The notes under the pieces are model-generated. The model was not told the DNA's origin. It did no database searches and was given only the letters and a program-made list of their open reading frames with translations. The position numbers and the translations under genes are program-made. Of a stretch of 64,000 bases of DNA, positions 57,395-64,000 are shown in pieces (the first letter of the stretch is position 1; every line of letters starts with the position of its first letter). The stretch comes from Bradyrhizobium sp. LLZ17 (GTDB taxonomy: Bacteria > Pseudomonadota > Alphaproteobacteria > Rhizobiales > Xanthobacteraceae), in the NCBI RefSeq assembly GCF_041200145.1, contig NZ_CP165734.1, forward strand, positions 62,001 to 126,000, read 5' to 3'.

Positions 57395-59197
57395 CTATGC
57401 GGTTGCGCTGATCGGCGCCAGAGCGCCGGCGTCGTGATGTTGCAGCCGGAAGAACGAGGCGTAGCGTCCCGAGCGGCGCAACAGCTCGTCGTGCCGGCCC
57501 TGCTCGATGATCTCGCCGCCCTCGACCACCAGGATCGCATCCGCGTGCATGATGGTGTGCAGGCGATGCGCGATCACGATGGTGGTGCGGTTCTGGCACA
57601 GATGCTCGATCGCCTCCTGCACCTGCTTCTCGGACTCGGAGTCGAGCGCGGCGGTGGCTTCGTCAAGCAGGATGATCGGCGCGTTCTTGATCAGCGCGCG
57701 CGCGACCGCGATGCGCTGGCGCTGGCCGCCCGAGAGTTGCGTGCCGTGCTCCCCGACGGGTGTGTCGTAGCCGAGCGGGAAGCTCATGATGAAATCATGC
57801 GCGCAGGCCGCCTTCGCGGCATCGGTGATTTGCTGTTCTGTCGCGCCCGGCCTGCCGAAGGCGATGTTGCTGCGAATAGTGTCGCGGAACAGATAGACGT
57901 CCTGGCCGACATAGGCGGTCTGCTCGCGCAACGACTTCCGCGAGATCGCGCCGATCGACTGACCGTCGATCACGATCGCTCCTTGCGTCACCTCGTAGAA
58001 GCGCAGCAGTAGCGCCAGCACGGTCGACTTGCCGCCGCCGGACGGGCCCACCAGCGCGGTGACCTTGCCCGGCTCGGCAACAAAGCTCATGTGGTTGAGC
58101 ACGGTCTCGCCGGAGCGATAGCAGAAGCTGACGTCGCGCAGCTCGATCTTCGCTTCAGAGAGCTTCAGCGCCGGCTTGTCGTCGTCGGAATGCTCGCTCG
58201 CCGGACTGTCGACGACCTCGAGCAGCATGCGCGCGCCGACGAGCTGGCTGTTGAGATCGATATTGAGCCGCGCCAGCCGCTTGGCTGGCTCGGTCGCCAT
58301 CAGGAAGGCGGTCATGAAGGAGAAGAACTGGCCGGGTGTGGCACCGAGCGCGACCACGCTGTAGCCGCCATAGAGCAGGCAGCCGGCCACCGCGAAGCCG
58401 CCGAGCATCTCCATCAGTGGATTGGAGCGGTTGGCGACGCGGGCCATCTTGTTTGCGTTGCGCTCGACGATCGCGATGTTCTCGTCGATGCGGTTCTGCA
58501 TCGTCTCTTCGAGCGTGAACGCCTTGACCGTGCGGATGCCCTGGAGCGATTCCTGCATCGTCTCCATGATGTCGGCGGTGCCGGTGAACTGGTTGAAGGC
58601 GAGGCCCTTGATGCGCTTGACCAGCTTGCGCAGCACCAGCATCGCCGGCGGCACCGCGACGAGGCCGATGAACGACATCAGCGGATCCTGCCAAACCATC
58701 ACGCCGATCATGGCGAGGAGCATCATGAGGTCGCGCCCGATGGCGTTGACCAGCATGTTGAGAACGTCGGTGATGGACTTTGCGCCGGCCGTCAGCCGCG
58801 CCAGGAATTCAGAGGAGTGCCGCTCGGAGAAGAAGCCGATGCTCTCGCGCATCAGCTTGGTGAAGAGCTGGCGCTGGTTGGTGGCGAGGATGGCGTTACT
58901 GATCTTGGTCAGGATCACCATGTGGCCGTAGGTCGCCACGCCCTTGACGAAGAGCAGGATGACCGTGACGCCCGAGAGCATCGCGATGCCCGGGATGTTC
59001 TTGTCGACATAGGCCTGGTTGATGACCTGGCCGAGGACGTAGGTCGCGGCCGCGGTCGATCCGGCAGCGAGCGCCATCAGCGCGAAGGCGACGAGGTAGC
59101 GCCGCCAGTAGACGAACCCTTGTTCCGTGACCAGGCGGCGAATCAGGACCGCTGCCGCGTAGGGATCGTCGGTGATTTTCTTTGGAAACTGCGCCAT
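57395..59197 (-). CDS. ABC exporter with fused membrane and ATPase domains (MsbA-like)
   Basis: A 600-aa half-transporter. Residues about 20-320 carry six membrane segments (VAFALMALAAGSTAAATYVLG, MLLAMIGVMVWQ, GGFAVAGCLLYGG). The C-terminal ATPase has Walker A VGPSGGGKST, signature LSGGQRQRIAVARALI, Walker B IILLDEATAALD and the switch His in VIAHRLHTI. It resembles MsbA lipid A flippases and may export lipid-linked or polysaccharide material; no substrate motif exists. A longer frame adds 31 N-terminal residues; MAQFPKKITDD is the better start. It follows galE in the same direction by about 120 bp. Confidence 0.88.
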   Translation of the reverse strand: MAQFPKKITDDPYAAAVLIRRLVTEQGFVYWRRYLVAFALMALAAGSTAAATYVLGQVINQAYVDKNIPGIAMLSGVTVILLFVKGVATYGHMVILTKISNAILATNQRQLFTKLMRESIGFFSERHSSEFLARLTAGAKSITDVLNMLVNAIGRDLMMLLAMIGVMVWQDPLMSFIGLVAVPPAMLVLRKLVKRIKGLAFNQFTGTADIMETMQESLQGIRTVKAFTLEETMQNRIDENIAIVERNANKMARVANRSNPLMEMLGGFAVAGCLLYGGYSVVALGATPGQFFSFMTAFLMATEPAKRLARLNIDLNSQLVGARMLLEVVDSPASEHSDDDKPALKLSEAKIELRDVSFCYRSGETVLNHMSFVAEPGKVTALVGPSGGGKSTVLALLLRFYEVTQGAIVIDGQSIGAISRKSLREQTAYVGQDVYLFRDTIRSNIAFGRPGATEQQITDAAKAACAHDFIMSFPLGYDTPVGEHGTQLSGGQRQRIAVARALIKNAPIILLDEATAALDSESEKQVQEAIEHLCQNRTTIVIAHRLHTIMHADAILVVEGGEIIEQGRHDELLRRSGRYASFFRLQHHDAGALAPISATA

Positions 59198-59315
59198 CCG
59201 GTGTCCATTGACGGCGCAGGGAAACGCCTGCCCGCGCGTCAGGGATCGAACGGCCTCTGTGCCCGCTAAAGCCACGGTTTTCAAGCCCAATTAGGGGCTT
59301 GCGTCCGGATGGAAT

Positions 59316-60329
59316 CTAGGCCGAGGCGGCGTGGCGGAGTTCGCCATGGGACTCCCGGAACAGCTTGTCCTCCCAGGCCAGCGCATGCGCTGCAATGGTC
59401 TCGAGGTCGTCGTATTGCGGCCTCCAGTCGAGCAGGCCGCGGATCCGGCTGGTATCGGCGACCATGGTCATGATGTCGCCGGGGCGACGCGGAGCGTATT
59501 GCACGGCGAAGCTGCGGCCCGATACCCGCCGCACCGCATCGATCGTCTCCAGCACCGAATAGCCCCGGCCGTAGCCGCAATTCAGCGTCGTCGAGGCGCC
59601 GCCATTGCGCAGATAAGCAAGCGCCGAGCGATGGGCCTGCGAAAGGTCCGTGACGTGGATGAAGTCGCGGATGCAGCTTCCGTCCGGAGTCGGGTAGTCG
59701 GTGCCGTACACGTCGATCTTGGCGCGCTGGCCGGTCGCGGCTTCAACCGCGATCTTGAGCAGATGCGTCGCGCCGACGGTGGCGAGCCCGATACGCGCCT
59801 GCGGATCGGCACCCGCAACGTTGAAATAGCGCAGCACGACATATTGCATGCCGTAGGCGGCGGCGACGTCGTGCAGCATGATCTCGGTCATCAGCTTCGA
59901 CGAACCGTAGGGCGACAGCGGCCGCGTCGGTGCATGCTCGGGCACCGGCACCTGGTCCGGGTCGCCGTAGACAGCCGCGGTCGAGGAAAAGATGAAGCGG
60001 TCGATGCCGCGCTTGACTGCGACGTTGAGCAGGCTGCGTGCGGTCATGAAGTTGTTGCGGTAATAGCCAAGCGGATCGCGCATCGATTCCGGCACGACGA
60101 CCGAGCCGGCGAAATGGATGATGCTCTCGATGTCGTGCTGGGCGATCACGCCTTCGACCAGGTTCTCGTCGCCGGCGTCTCCAATGAACAGCGGCACGCC
60201 TTCGGGCAGACAGGTAGAGAAACCGGTGGAGAGATCGTCGATGACGACGACGTCCTCGCCGGCTTCCGCCAGCGCAAGGACCGTGTGACTTCCGACATAA
60301 CCGGCGCCGCCGGTGACTAGCACAGTCAT
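59316..60329 (-). CDS. galE: UDP-glucose 4-epimerase
   Basis: A 337-aa SDR enzyme with TGGAGYVGSHTVLAL at the start, DDLSTGF, IHFAGSVVVPESM, the catalytic SPYGSSKLM (YxxxK) and VFNVAGADP-type cofactor region RYFNVAGADPQARIG. The final blocks LNCGYGRGYSVLE and FAVQYAPRRPGDI are GalE hallmarks. It interconverts UDP-glucose and UDP-galactose for polysaccharide synthesis. Divergent to the next glycosyltransferase. Confidence 0.95.
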   Translation of the reverse strand: MTVLVTGGAGYVGSHTVLALAEAGEDVVVIDDLSTGFSTCLPEGVPLFIGDAGDENLVEGVIAQHDIESIIHFAGSVVVPESMRDPLGYYRNNFMTARSLLNVAVKRGIDRFIFSSTAAVYGDPDQVPVPEHAPTRPLSPYGSSKLMTEIMLHDVAAAYGMQYVVLRYFNVAGADPQARIGLATVGATHLLKIAVEAATGQRAKIDVYGTDYPTPDGSCIRDFIHVTDLSQAHRSALAYLRNGGASTTLNCGYGRGYSVLETIDAVRRVSGRSFAVQYAPRRPGDIMTMVADTSRIRGLLDWRPQYDDLETIAAHALAWEDKLFRESHGELRHAASA

Positions 60330-60456
60330 GCTCTCACCCGTCTTCCAATCGATGCTGTAAGCTAACGTTTACGTGGTGAAGAGGGGGTATCGGCGCCGCT
60401 GAACTGGTCACTATGCTTAATGTTGAGTATAGGGGACTTCCGAAACGGAGCGTGAC

Positions 60457-61494
60457 GTGGCGAACTTCCCCGGTGATCTCCAGGTGATCGTGCCAAATCT
60501 GCACAGGCGCTATTCCGGGGTCACCGCGACCAACCGGATGGTGGCGCCGCGGCTGGCGAAACTCTATCGCGCGGCGTGGTTCGGCTCCGACGCCCCGGAG
60601 GGGATCGCGCGGCTGAGCACAGCCGATTTCCTGAGGCTATGGCGCCGCGAGGCGCCGCTGATCTGGCATGCGCGCCGCAACAACGAGATGATCGCGGGCG
60701 TGGTGCTGCGCGCGCTCGGCTGGCCGCTCAAGCTCGTCTTCACCTCGGCGGCGCAGCGGCACCATAGCTGGATCACGCGCTGGCTGATCCGGCGCATGGA
60801 CGCGATCATCGCGACCTCAGGGATCTCTGCGTCGTTCCTGAAGGTGAAGGCGAGCGTGATCCCGCACGGCGTCGACACCGAAATCTACGCGCCGCCAGCG
60901 GATCGCACGGCTGCCTTCACGGAAGCCGCGCTGCCGGGCGCTTACGCGATCGGCTGCTTCGGCCGGGTGCGTGCGCAGAAGGGCACGGACGTGTTCGTGG
61001 ACGCGATGTGCCGGCTGTTGCCGCGTTATCCCGATTTCACCGCTGTCATCGTCGGGCAGGTCACGGCGGAGCAGACCGCCTTTGCGAATGATCTCAAGCA
61101 GCGCATCGAGGCTGCCAACCTGCAATCGCGTATCGTCATCACCGGCGAGCTGCCGATCGAACACGTGCAGCGCTGGTATCAGCGGCTGTCGATCTACGCC
61201 TTCACGTCGCGCAACGAAGGCTTTGGCCTGACGCTGATCGAGGCGATGGCGGCGGGCAGCGCGCTCGTCGCAGCGCGCGCCGGTGCAGCCGAGCTCGCGG
61301 TCGAGGATGGCGTGACTGGCGTGCTGATCCCCACTGGTGATGCTGATGCGCTCGTTGCGGCGCTGGAGCCGCTGATGCGCGATCCCGCCGCCGCGCTCGC
61401 CATGGGGATGCGTGGACGGGCACGGGTGCTTGCGCAGTTCAGCCTCGATGCCGAAGCGGCGCGGATCGGCGAGGTCTACCGGCCGCTGCTCTGA
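60457..61494 (+). CDS. Glycosyltransferase family 4
   Basis: A 345-aa GT-B enzyme with a GTG start preceded by GGAG. The acceptor half has RRYSGVTATNRMVAPRL and the linker VIPHGVDTEIYAPP. The donor half has IGCFGRVRAQKGTDVF, FTSRNEGFGLTLIEAMA (EX7E-type motif) and GVTGVLIPTGDADAL. It likely adds a hexose to LPS core or exopolysaccharide and is divergent from galE, with which it shares a 125-bp promoter region. Confidence 0.91.
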   Translation: MANFPGDLQVIVPNLHRRYSGVTATNRMVAPRLAKLYRAAWFGSDAPEGIARLSTADFLRLWRREAPLIWHARRNNEMIAGVVLRALGWPLKLVFTSAAQRHHSWITRWLIRRMDAIIATSGISASFLKVKASVIPHGVDTEIYAPPADRTAAFTEAALPGAYAIGCFGRVRAQKGTDVFVDAMCRLLPRYPDFTAVIVGQVTAEQTAFANDLKQRIEAANLQSRIVITGELPIEHVQRWYQRLSIYAFTSRNEGFGLTLIEAMAAGSALVAARAGAAELAVEDGVTGVLIPTGDADALVAALEPLMRDPAAALAMGMRGRARVLAQFSLDAEAARIGEVYRPLL

Positions 61495-61749
61495 GCCAGT
61501 GCCGGCGTGTGGTCGCGAACAAAAACCGCGAAAACAACCCCATGCACAGTAGACGGTGACTGCGAAATCAATGGTTTGAGCGGCGGCGCGATGTCTTTGC
61601 GGATTTTTCGAAATCCGTTTGACGCGTCGGGCAAAACACCTGTAGAAGGTGATCGTCGCAAGTTCGCATCGCGCCGGCCGCGGCCCATGCGGGAGGCCGC
61701 GCCGTCATCGCAGCGATCGCCAACCGATCTCGGCTCCAATTCCATCTAG
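61495..61749. other. Intergenic stretch after the glycosyltransferase
   Basis: About 250 bp without a credible gene. It likely contains the lost upstream part of the truncated DUF1236-type gene that follows. Confidence 0.4.
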
Positions 61750-61929
61750 TCCCGCGGCTCACTGATTCGCACCGGCGAGCGCGTGCCGGAGGGCGTGGAG
61801 GTCGAGAGCTTCCCCGAGGAGGTCTATCGCGAGGCGCCGACCTTGCGCGAGTACCGCTACATCAACCGCGATAGCCACACCTATATCGTGGAGCCGCAGG
61901 AGCGTCGCATCATCGAAGAGATCGATTGA
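61750..61929 (+). pseudogene. Truncated DUF1236-type gene (C-terminal remnant)
   Basis: The last ~55 codons read RTGERVPEGVEVESFPE, then YREAPTLREYRYIN and IVEPQERRIIEEID. This resembles the C-terminal repeat of rhizobial DUF1236 periplasmic proteins. An in-frame TAG lies just upstream and no start codon exists, so only a 3' fragment is left. A terminator still follows. Confidence 0.62.
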
Positions 61930-61952
61930 TCCTGCCCGCGAAGGAGAACGAA

Positions 61953-61979
61953 GGGCCGCTCTCGCAGCGGCCCTTTTTA
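61953..61979 (+). terminator. Rho-independent terminator
   Basis: Hairpin GGGCCGCT-CTCG-CAGCGGCCC followed by TTTTTAA, 24 bases after the DUF1236 remnant stop. Confidence 0.87.
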
Positions 61980-62400
61980 ATGTCGTTCCGGGAAATTAGG
62001 ACACGTTCGGTTCCGGTATAGGAACACCGTGCTATTGCGGATTCCTCAGCTCCGTTGGAGGAGTCAGGATTGCTCCTGCCGGGGCTGCGATTTCATTCCG
62101 AGCAAATTTTTCCGGCGGGGGTCGCGCGAATGCGGCCCTTTTTTACTTCACAGTCGCGGGGGTAAGACACCGATGCGGCCAACACGAACGCCAACGCAAC
62201 TGACGATCGATTTTGCTGAAGATGAGCAGGATTTCGGTACCATACGGTGAAGGCCCCTTGGCGTGAGGTCTCGCGCGCAAAGATGTGAGCCCGCCAAATG
62301 GCAGGTTACAAATTGGCGGGACACAGATGACGACAGTTGCGGTTTTGTCGGATTCTCTGCGGCCGGTGTAAGCTCGGCGCCATCAAAAGGGAGCCTGACA
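61980..62400. other. Gene-poor stretch
   Basis: About 420 bp. Only short frames with no start signals. A GCGGCCCTTTTTT run near 62130-62145 may be a second terminator. The promoter for the following SnoaL-like gene must lie here. Confidence 0.4.
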
Positions 62401-62829
62401 ATGACAAGGCAGGAGAAGCTTGTGCTGATCGAGCGCTTGCACGACATCTGGAGCACGGGCGATACCCGGTCGATCCACGAGGTGTATGCCGAAAGCTTCG
62501 TCGCCCACATGCCGAAGGGTTGGGGGCCGGCCCCATCCCGTGACGGACACGACGGTATCCGACAGGCAATCGAGCGGCTCCGTTCCGGCTTTCCGGACTG
62601 GCGCGAGCACATTGACGACATTGTCATAGATGAAGACAGAGTGGCCGTTCGATATCACTCTACGGGCACTCATCTCGGTGCGTTCGCGGGCATGCCCGCC
62701 AGCTGTCGTCGTGTTGAGGTCGATGAATTGTCGATCTTCCGAATCAAGGAAGGACGCGTTGTGGAGCAATGGTGCCTCAACGACGACCTTGCCTTCGGAA
62801 AGCAGATTCGAGGCGAACCTCTCAGCTAA
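62401..62829 (+). CDS. SnoaL-like / ester-cyclase family protein
   Basis: A 142-aa NTF2-fold protein. It begins MTRQEKLVLIERLHDIW and has the family blocks SFVAHMPKGW, GHDGIRQAIERLRSGFPDW, RYHSTGTHLGAFAGMPA and EGRVVEQWCLND. Such proteins are predicted polyketide-cyclase-like or hydrolase-like enzymes with unknown substrates. A Lys/Arg-rich frame upstream is not used because this ATG fits the family length. Isolated gene between remnants. Confidence 0.82.
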   Translation: MTRQEKLVLIERLHDIWSTGDTRSIHEVYAESFVAHMPKGWGPAPSRDGHDGIRQAIERLRSGFPDWREHIDDIVIDEDRVAVRYHSTGTHLGAFAGMPASCRRVEVDELSIFRIKEGRVVEQWCLNDDLAFGKQIRGEPLS

Positions 62830-62912
62830 CCGAGGGCTGCTGTCCGCCATTCTCAACATTCAGTGTACGATCCCGTCAACGCCCCGGGGTTTGGGCGAAT
62901 GGCTGGCTGTGC

Positions 62913-63080
62913 TCAGGCAGCGTGAGCGACGTTCTGAGGACGCCAGTTCCAAGGCAGAAGTTCGTGAATACGCTTTGCGGGGTGGTCCGGCAAGCGGGCG
63001 GGCACGTCGGCCACCAAGCCTGCGCATCAATGTCGTCGAGCTTGGCACTGGCAATCCTGGGTGTAGATCGAATTTCGCCA
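62913..63080 (-). pseudogene. IS66-family transposase C-terminal remnant
   Basis: The minus strand reads IASAKLDDIDAQAW in one frame and then DVPARLPDHPAKRIHELLPWNW in the next, matching the end of IS66 TnpC. A single-base loss near 63013 separates the two. Only about 55 residues remain, with no upstream part, so it is a dead fragment. Confidence 0.78.
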
Positions 63081-63098
63081 AGGGCCTGTAGAATGAAA

Positions 63099-63122
63099 GA
63101 GGCCGCCCAACCTGGCGGCCTC
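63099..63122. terminator. Possible terminator hairpin
   Basis: GAGGCCGCC-CAACCT-GGCGGCCTC with an A-rich left side and T-containing right side (ACTTATTT). It suits either direction and lies upstream of the small membrane-protein gene. Confidence 0.45.
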
Positions 63123-63195
63123 ACTTATTTGCGGAGGCGCGGTCTGTCGTGCTGGTTCCGTGTTATAGTGAATTGTGACAACCGGAGATCGTCCA

Positions 63196-63375
63196 ATGTG
63201 GACGTGGACATTTGTCGTCGTTTCCTTGGCTTCGATACCGCTTGCAACCCATATGGCGCATGTCCGCGACAGGTCACCCCGAGCTTGGTTCTGGATAGCT
63301 GCCGTCGTTGGTCCTTTGGCGCCTTTGGCGCTCCTTGCTCTTGGCCGAGGCAAGCATCCCGCGCCGGCGAACTAG
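63196..63375 (+). CDS. Small membrane protein, two helices
   Basis: A 59-aa protein: MWTWTFVVVSLASIPLATH forms one hydrophobic helix and WFWIAAVVGPLAPLALLAL the second, with a basic loop and tail (VRDRSPRA, GRGKHPAPAN). This ATG has GGAGA upstream; an upstream GTG is possible but lies before the ribosome site. No family recognised. It is convergent with the following gene. Confidence 0.62.
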   Translation: MWTWTFVVVSLASIPLATHMAHVRDRSPRAWFWIAAVVGPLAPLALLALGRGKHPAPAN

Positions 63376-63392
63376 GTGTGGTGGCCTCGCGC

Positions 63393-63920
63393 CTAACCCT
63401 TCACGGCGGGTACGGGCGGCACCGGCAGAATGATTTCGGAAGCGACCTTCCAGTCCTTCCCGACGCGAAGCCAATTGATGATCATAAGAAACGGCTTGGC
63501 TGTTCCATCCTGCCCCGCATAAGAGACCGTGATGTTCATCGGCACGTAGGACTCGGCGACGTCGCGCGTCAGGCCGACAACCTTGAGCTTCGAATAATCG
63601 GGCTCGAGCACGACCGGACCGGAGCCGCCGATATCATGCAGCTTTTGATCAATCGCCTCGTTGCCCCAATAACCGGCCCAGTTGCCCTCGGACTGGATCG
63701 CGCTCTTAGCCACCAATAAGGTCGAGGGCGATTGCCAGAACATCTCATGCAGAGCCTTGAAATCGTGCTTGTTGGCAAATTCCATCAGCCTGCCGAACTC
63801 CGACTTGATGGTACCAAGGGTCGTAGAATCGAGCGGCTCCTCCTTGACAGCGGAAGCAGCCCCGATAGTGCCCGTGGAAAGCGCCATGGCGGTGAGAGTG
63901 GTAAGAAGTGTCTTGTACAT
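63393..63920 (-). CDS. Exported NTF2-like protein of unknown function
   Basis: A 175-aa protein with a signal peptide (MYKTLLTTLTAMALSTGTIG...ASAV). The mature part has the cone-fold features EFGRLMEFANKHDFKALHEMF, SEGNWAGYWG, FLMIINWLRVGKDWKVASE. SnoaL/DUF4440-like proteins of this kind are periplasmic with no known ligand. The gene's promoter lies at the right edge of the window. The C-terminus is Pro/Val-rich (ILPVPPVPAVKG). Confidence 0.72.
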   Translation of the reverse strand: MYKTLLTTLTAMALSTGTIGAASAVKEEPLDSTTLGTIKSEFGRLMEFANKHDFKALHEMFWQSPSTLLVAKSAIQSEGNWAGYWGNEAIDQKLHDIGGSGPVVLEPDYSKLKVVGLTRDVAESYVPMNITVSYAGQDGTAKPFLMIINWLRVGKDWKVASEIILPVPPVPAVKG

Positions 63921-64000
63921 GCGGGAATTCGCTTCCAGGTCGGTGGCTATGGGTCTGGTTCAGATCACAACGATGCCAGTCACTTTGCGCGATGGAGATG

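Overview
The window looks like chromosomal DNA of a Bradyrhizobium-type alphaproteobacterium. This rests on the high GC content, an Omp25/31-type porin, two branched-chain-amino-acid-type (HAAT/Liv) ABC transporters, PurU, a Crp/Fnr regulator, palindromic intergenic repeats of the CATTGCGAGCGCAGCGAAG type, a CtrA-type box and mostly intact, tightly packed genes. No rRNA, tRNA, integrase or CRISPR array was seen.

Region 1 (1-9.4 kb) is a surface-polysaccharide locus. On the plus strand it has the 3' end of a CapD/WbpM-like sugar dehydratase, a family-4 glycosyltransferase and an NAD-dependent epimerase. On the minus strand it has a Wzx-like flippase carrying a C-terminal ankyrin block and an O-antigen ligase/polymerase-like protein. 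A WlbA/WbpB-like sugar dehydrogenase follows after about 2.3 kb of gene-poor DNA. The flippase and polymerase look less GC-rich than their surroundings, as is common for exchanged O-antigen genes.

Region 2 (9.5-27.1 kb) is a mosaic accessory island. It holds two diverged copies of a minus-strand phage-type recombination cassette: YqaJ-like nuclease, ERF single-strand-annealing protein fused to an HNH-like zinc domain, and a 192-aa protein of unknown function. The second copy lies downstream of a packaging module (ParB-fused DNA methyltransferase, DUF5681 protein, terminase large subunit). A ~65-bp element with a 15-bp imperfect palindrome occurs three times, upstream of both YqaJ genes and of a small orphan gene, and looks like a shared promoter/operator. 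Between the copies lie gmhB, a broken SRNAYRHGLS-family gene, a MarR regulator, an intact IS3-family element, a tandem-duplicated antitoxin-like protein, an outer-membrane beta-barrel and a collagen-like lipoprotein. There are no capsid, tail or integrase genes, so this is a prophage remnant or satellite-like island.

Region 3 (27.1-46.8 kb) is metabolic. It holds a PaaK-like ligase, an AGE-family epimerase, a complete minus-strand Liv-type operon with an embedded long-chain acyl-CoA ligase (interrupted by one frameshift), a Crp/Fnr regulator, a HemD-like protein, PurU, a small lipoprotein, and a second plus-strand Liv-type operon followed by a MetE-like methyltransferase. A near-perfect palindrome overlapping a promoter precedes the second operon.

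Region 4 (46.9-61.5 kb) holds a TPR-caspase protein, a methyltransferase with an N-terminal HTH-like segment, metK (one frameshift) and ahcY, which together form a SAM-cycle neighbourhood. It continues with a Baeyer-Villiger-type monooxygenase, a 51-aa gene behind a CtrA-type box, an LpxO-like hydroxylase with an NTF2-like partner, an FAA-hydrolase, an MsbA-like exporter, galE and a glycosyltransferase. Region 5 (61.5-64 kb) is a ragged zone with a truncated DUF1236-type gene, an IS66 transposase remnant and three small genes.

Both frameshifts (acyl-CoA ligase near 35,244 and metK near 50,787) are single-base losses in otherwise perfectly conserved frames. Sequencing or assembly error should be considered before calling them real pseudogenes.
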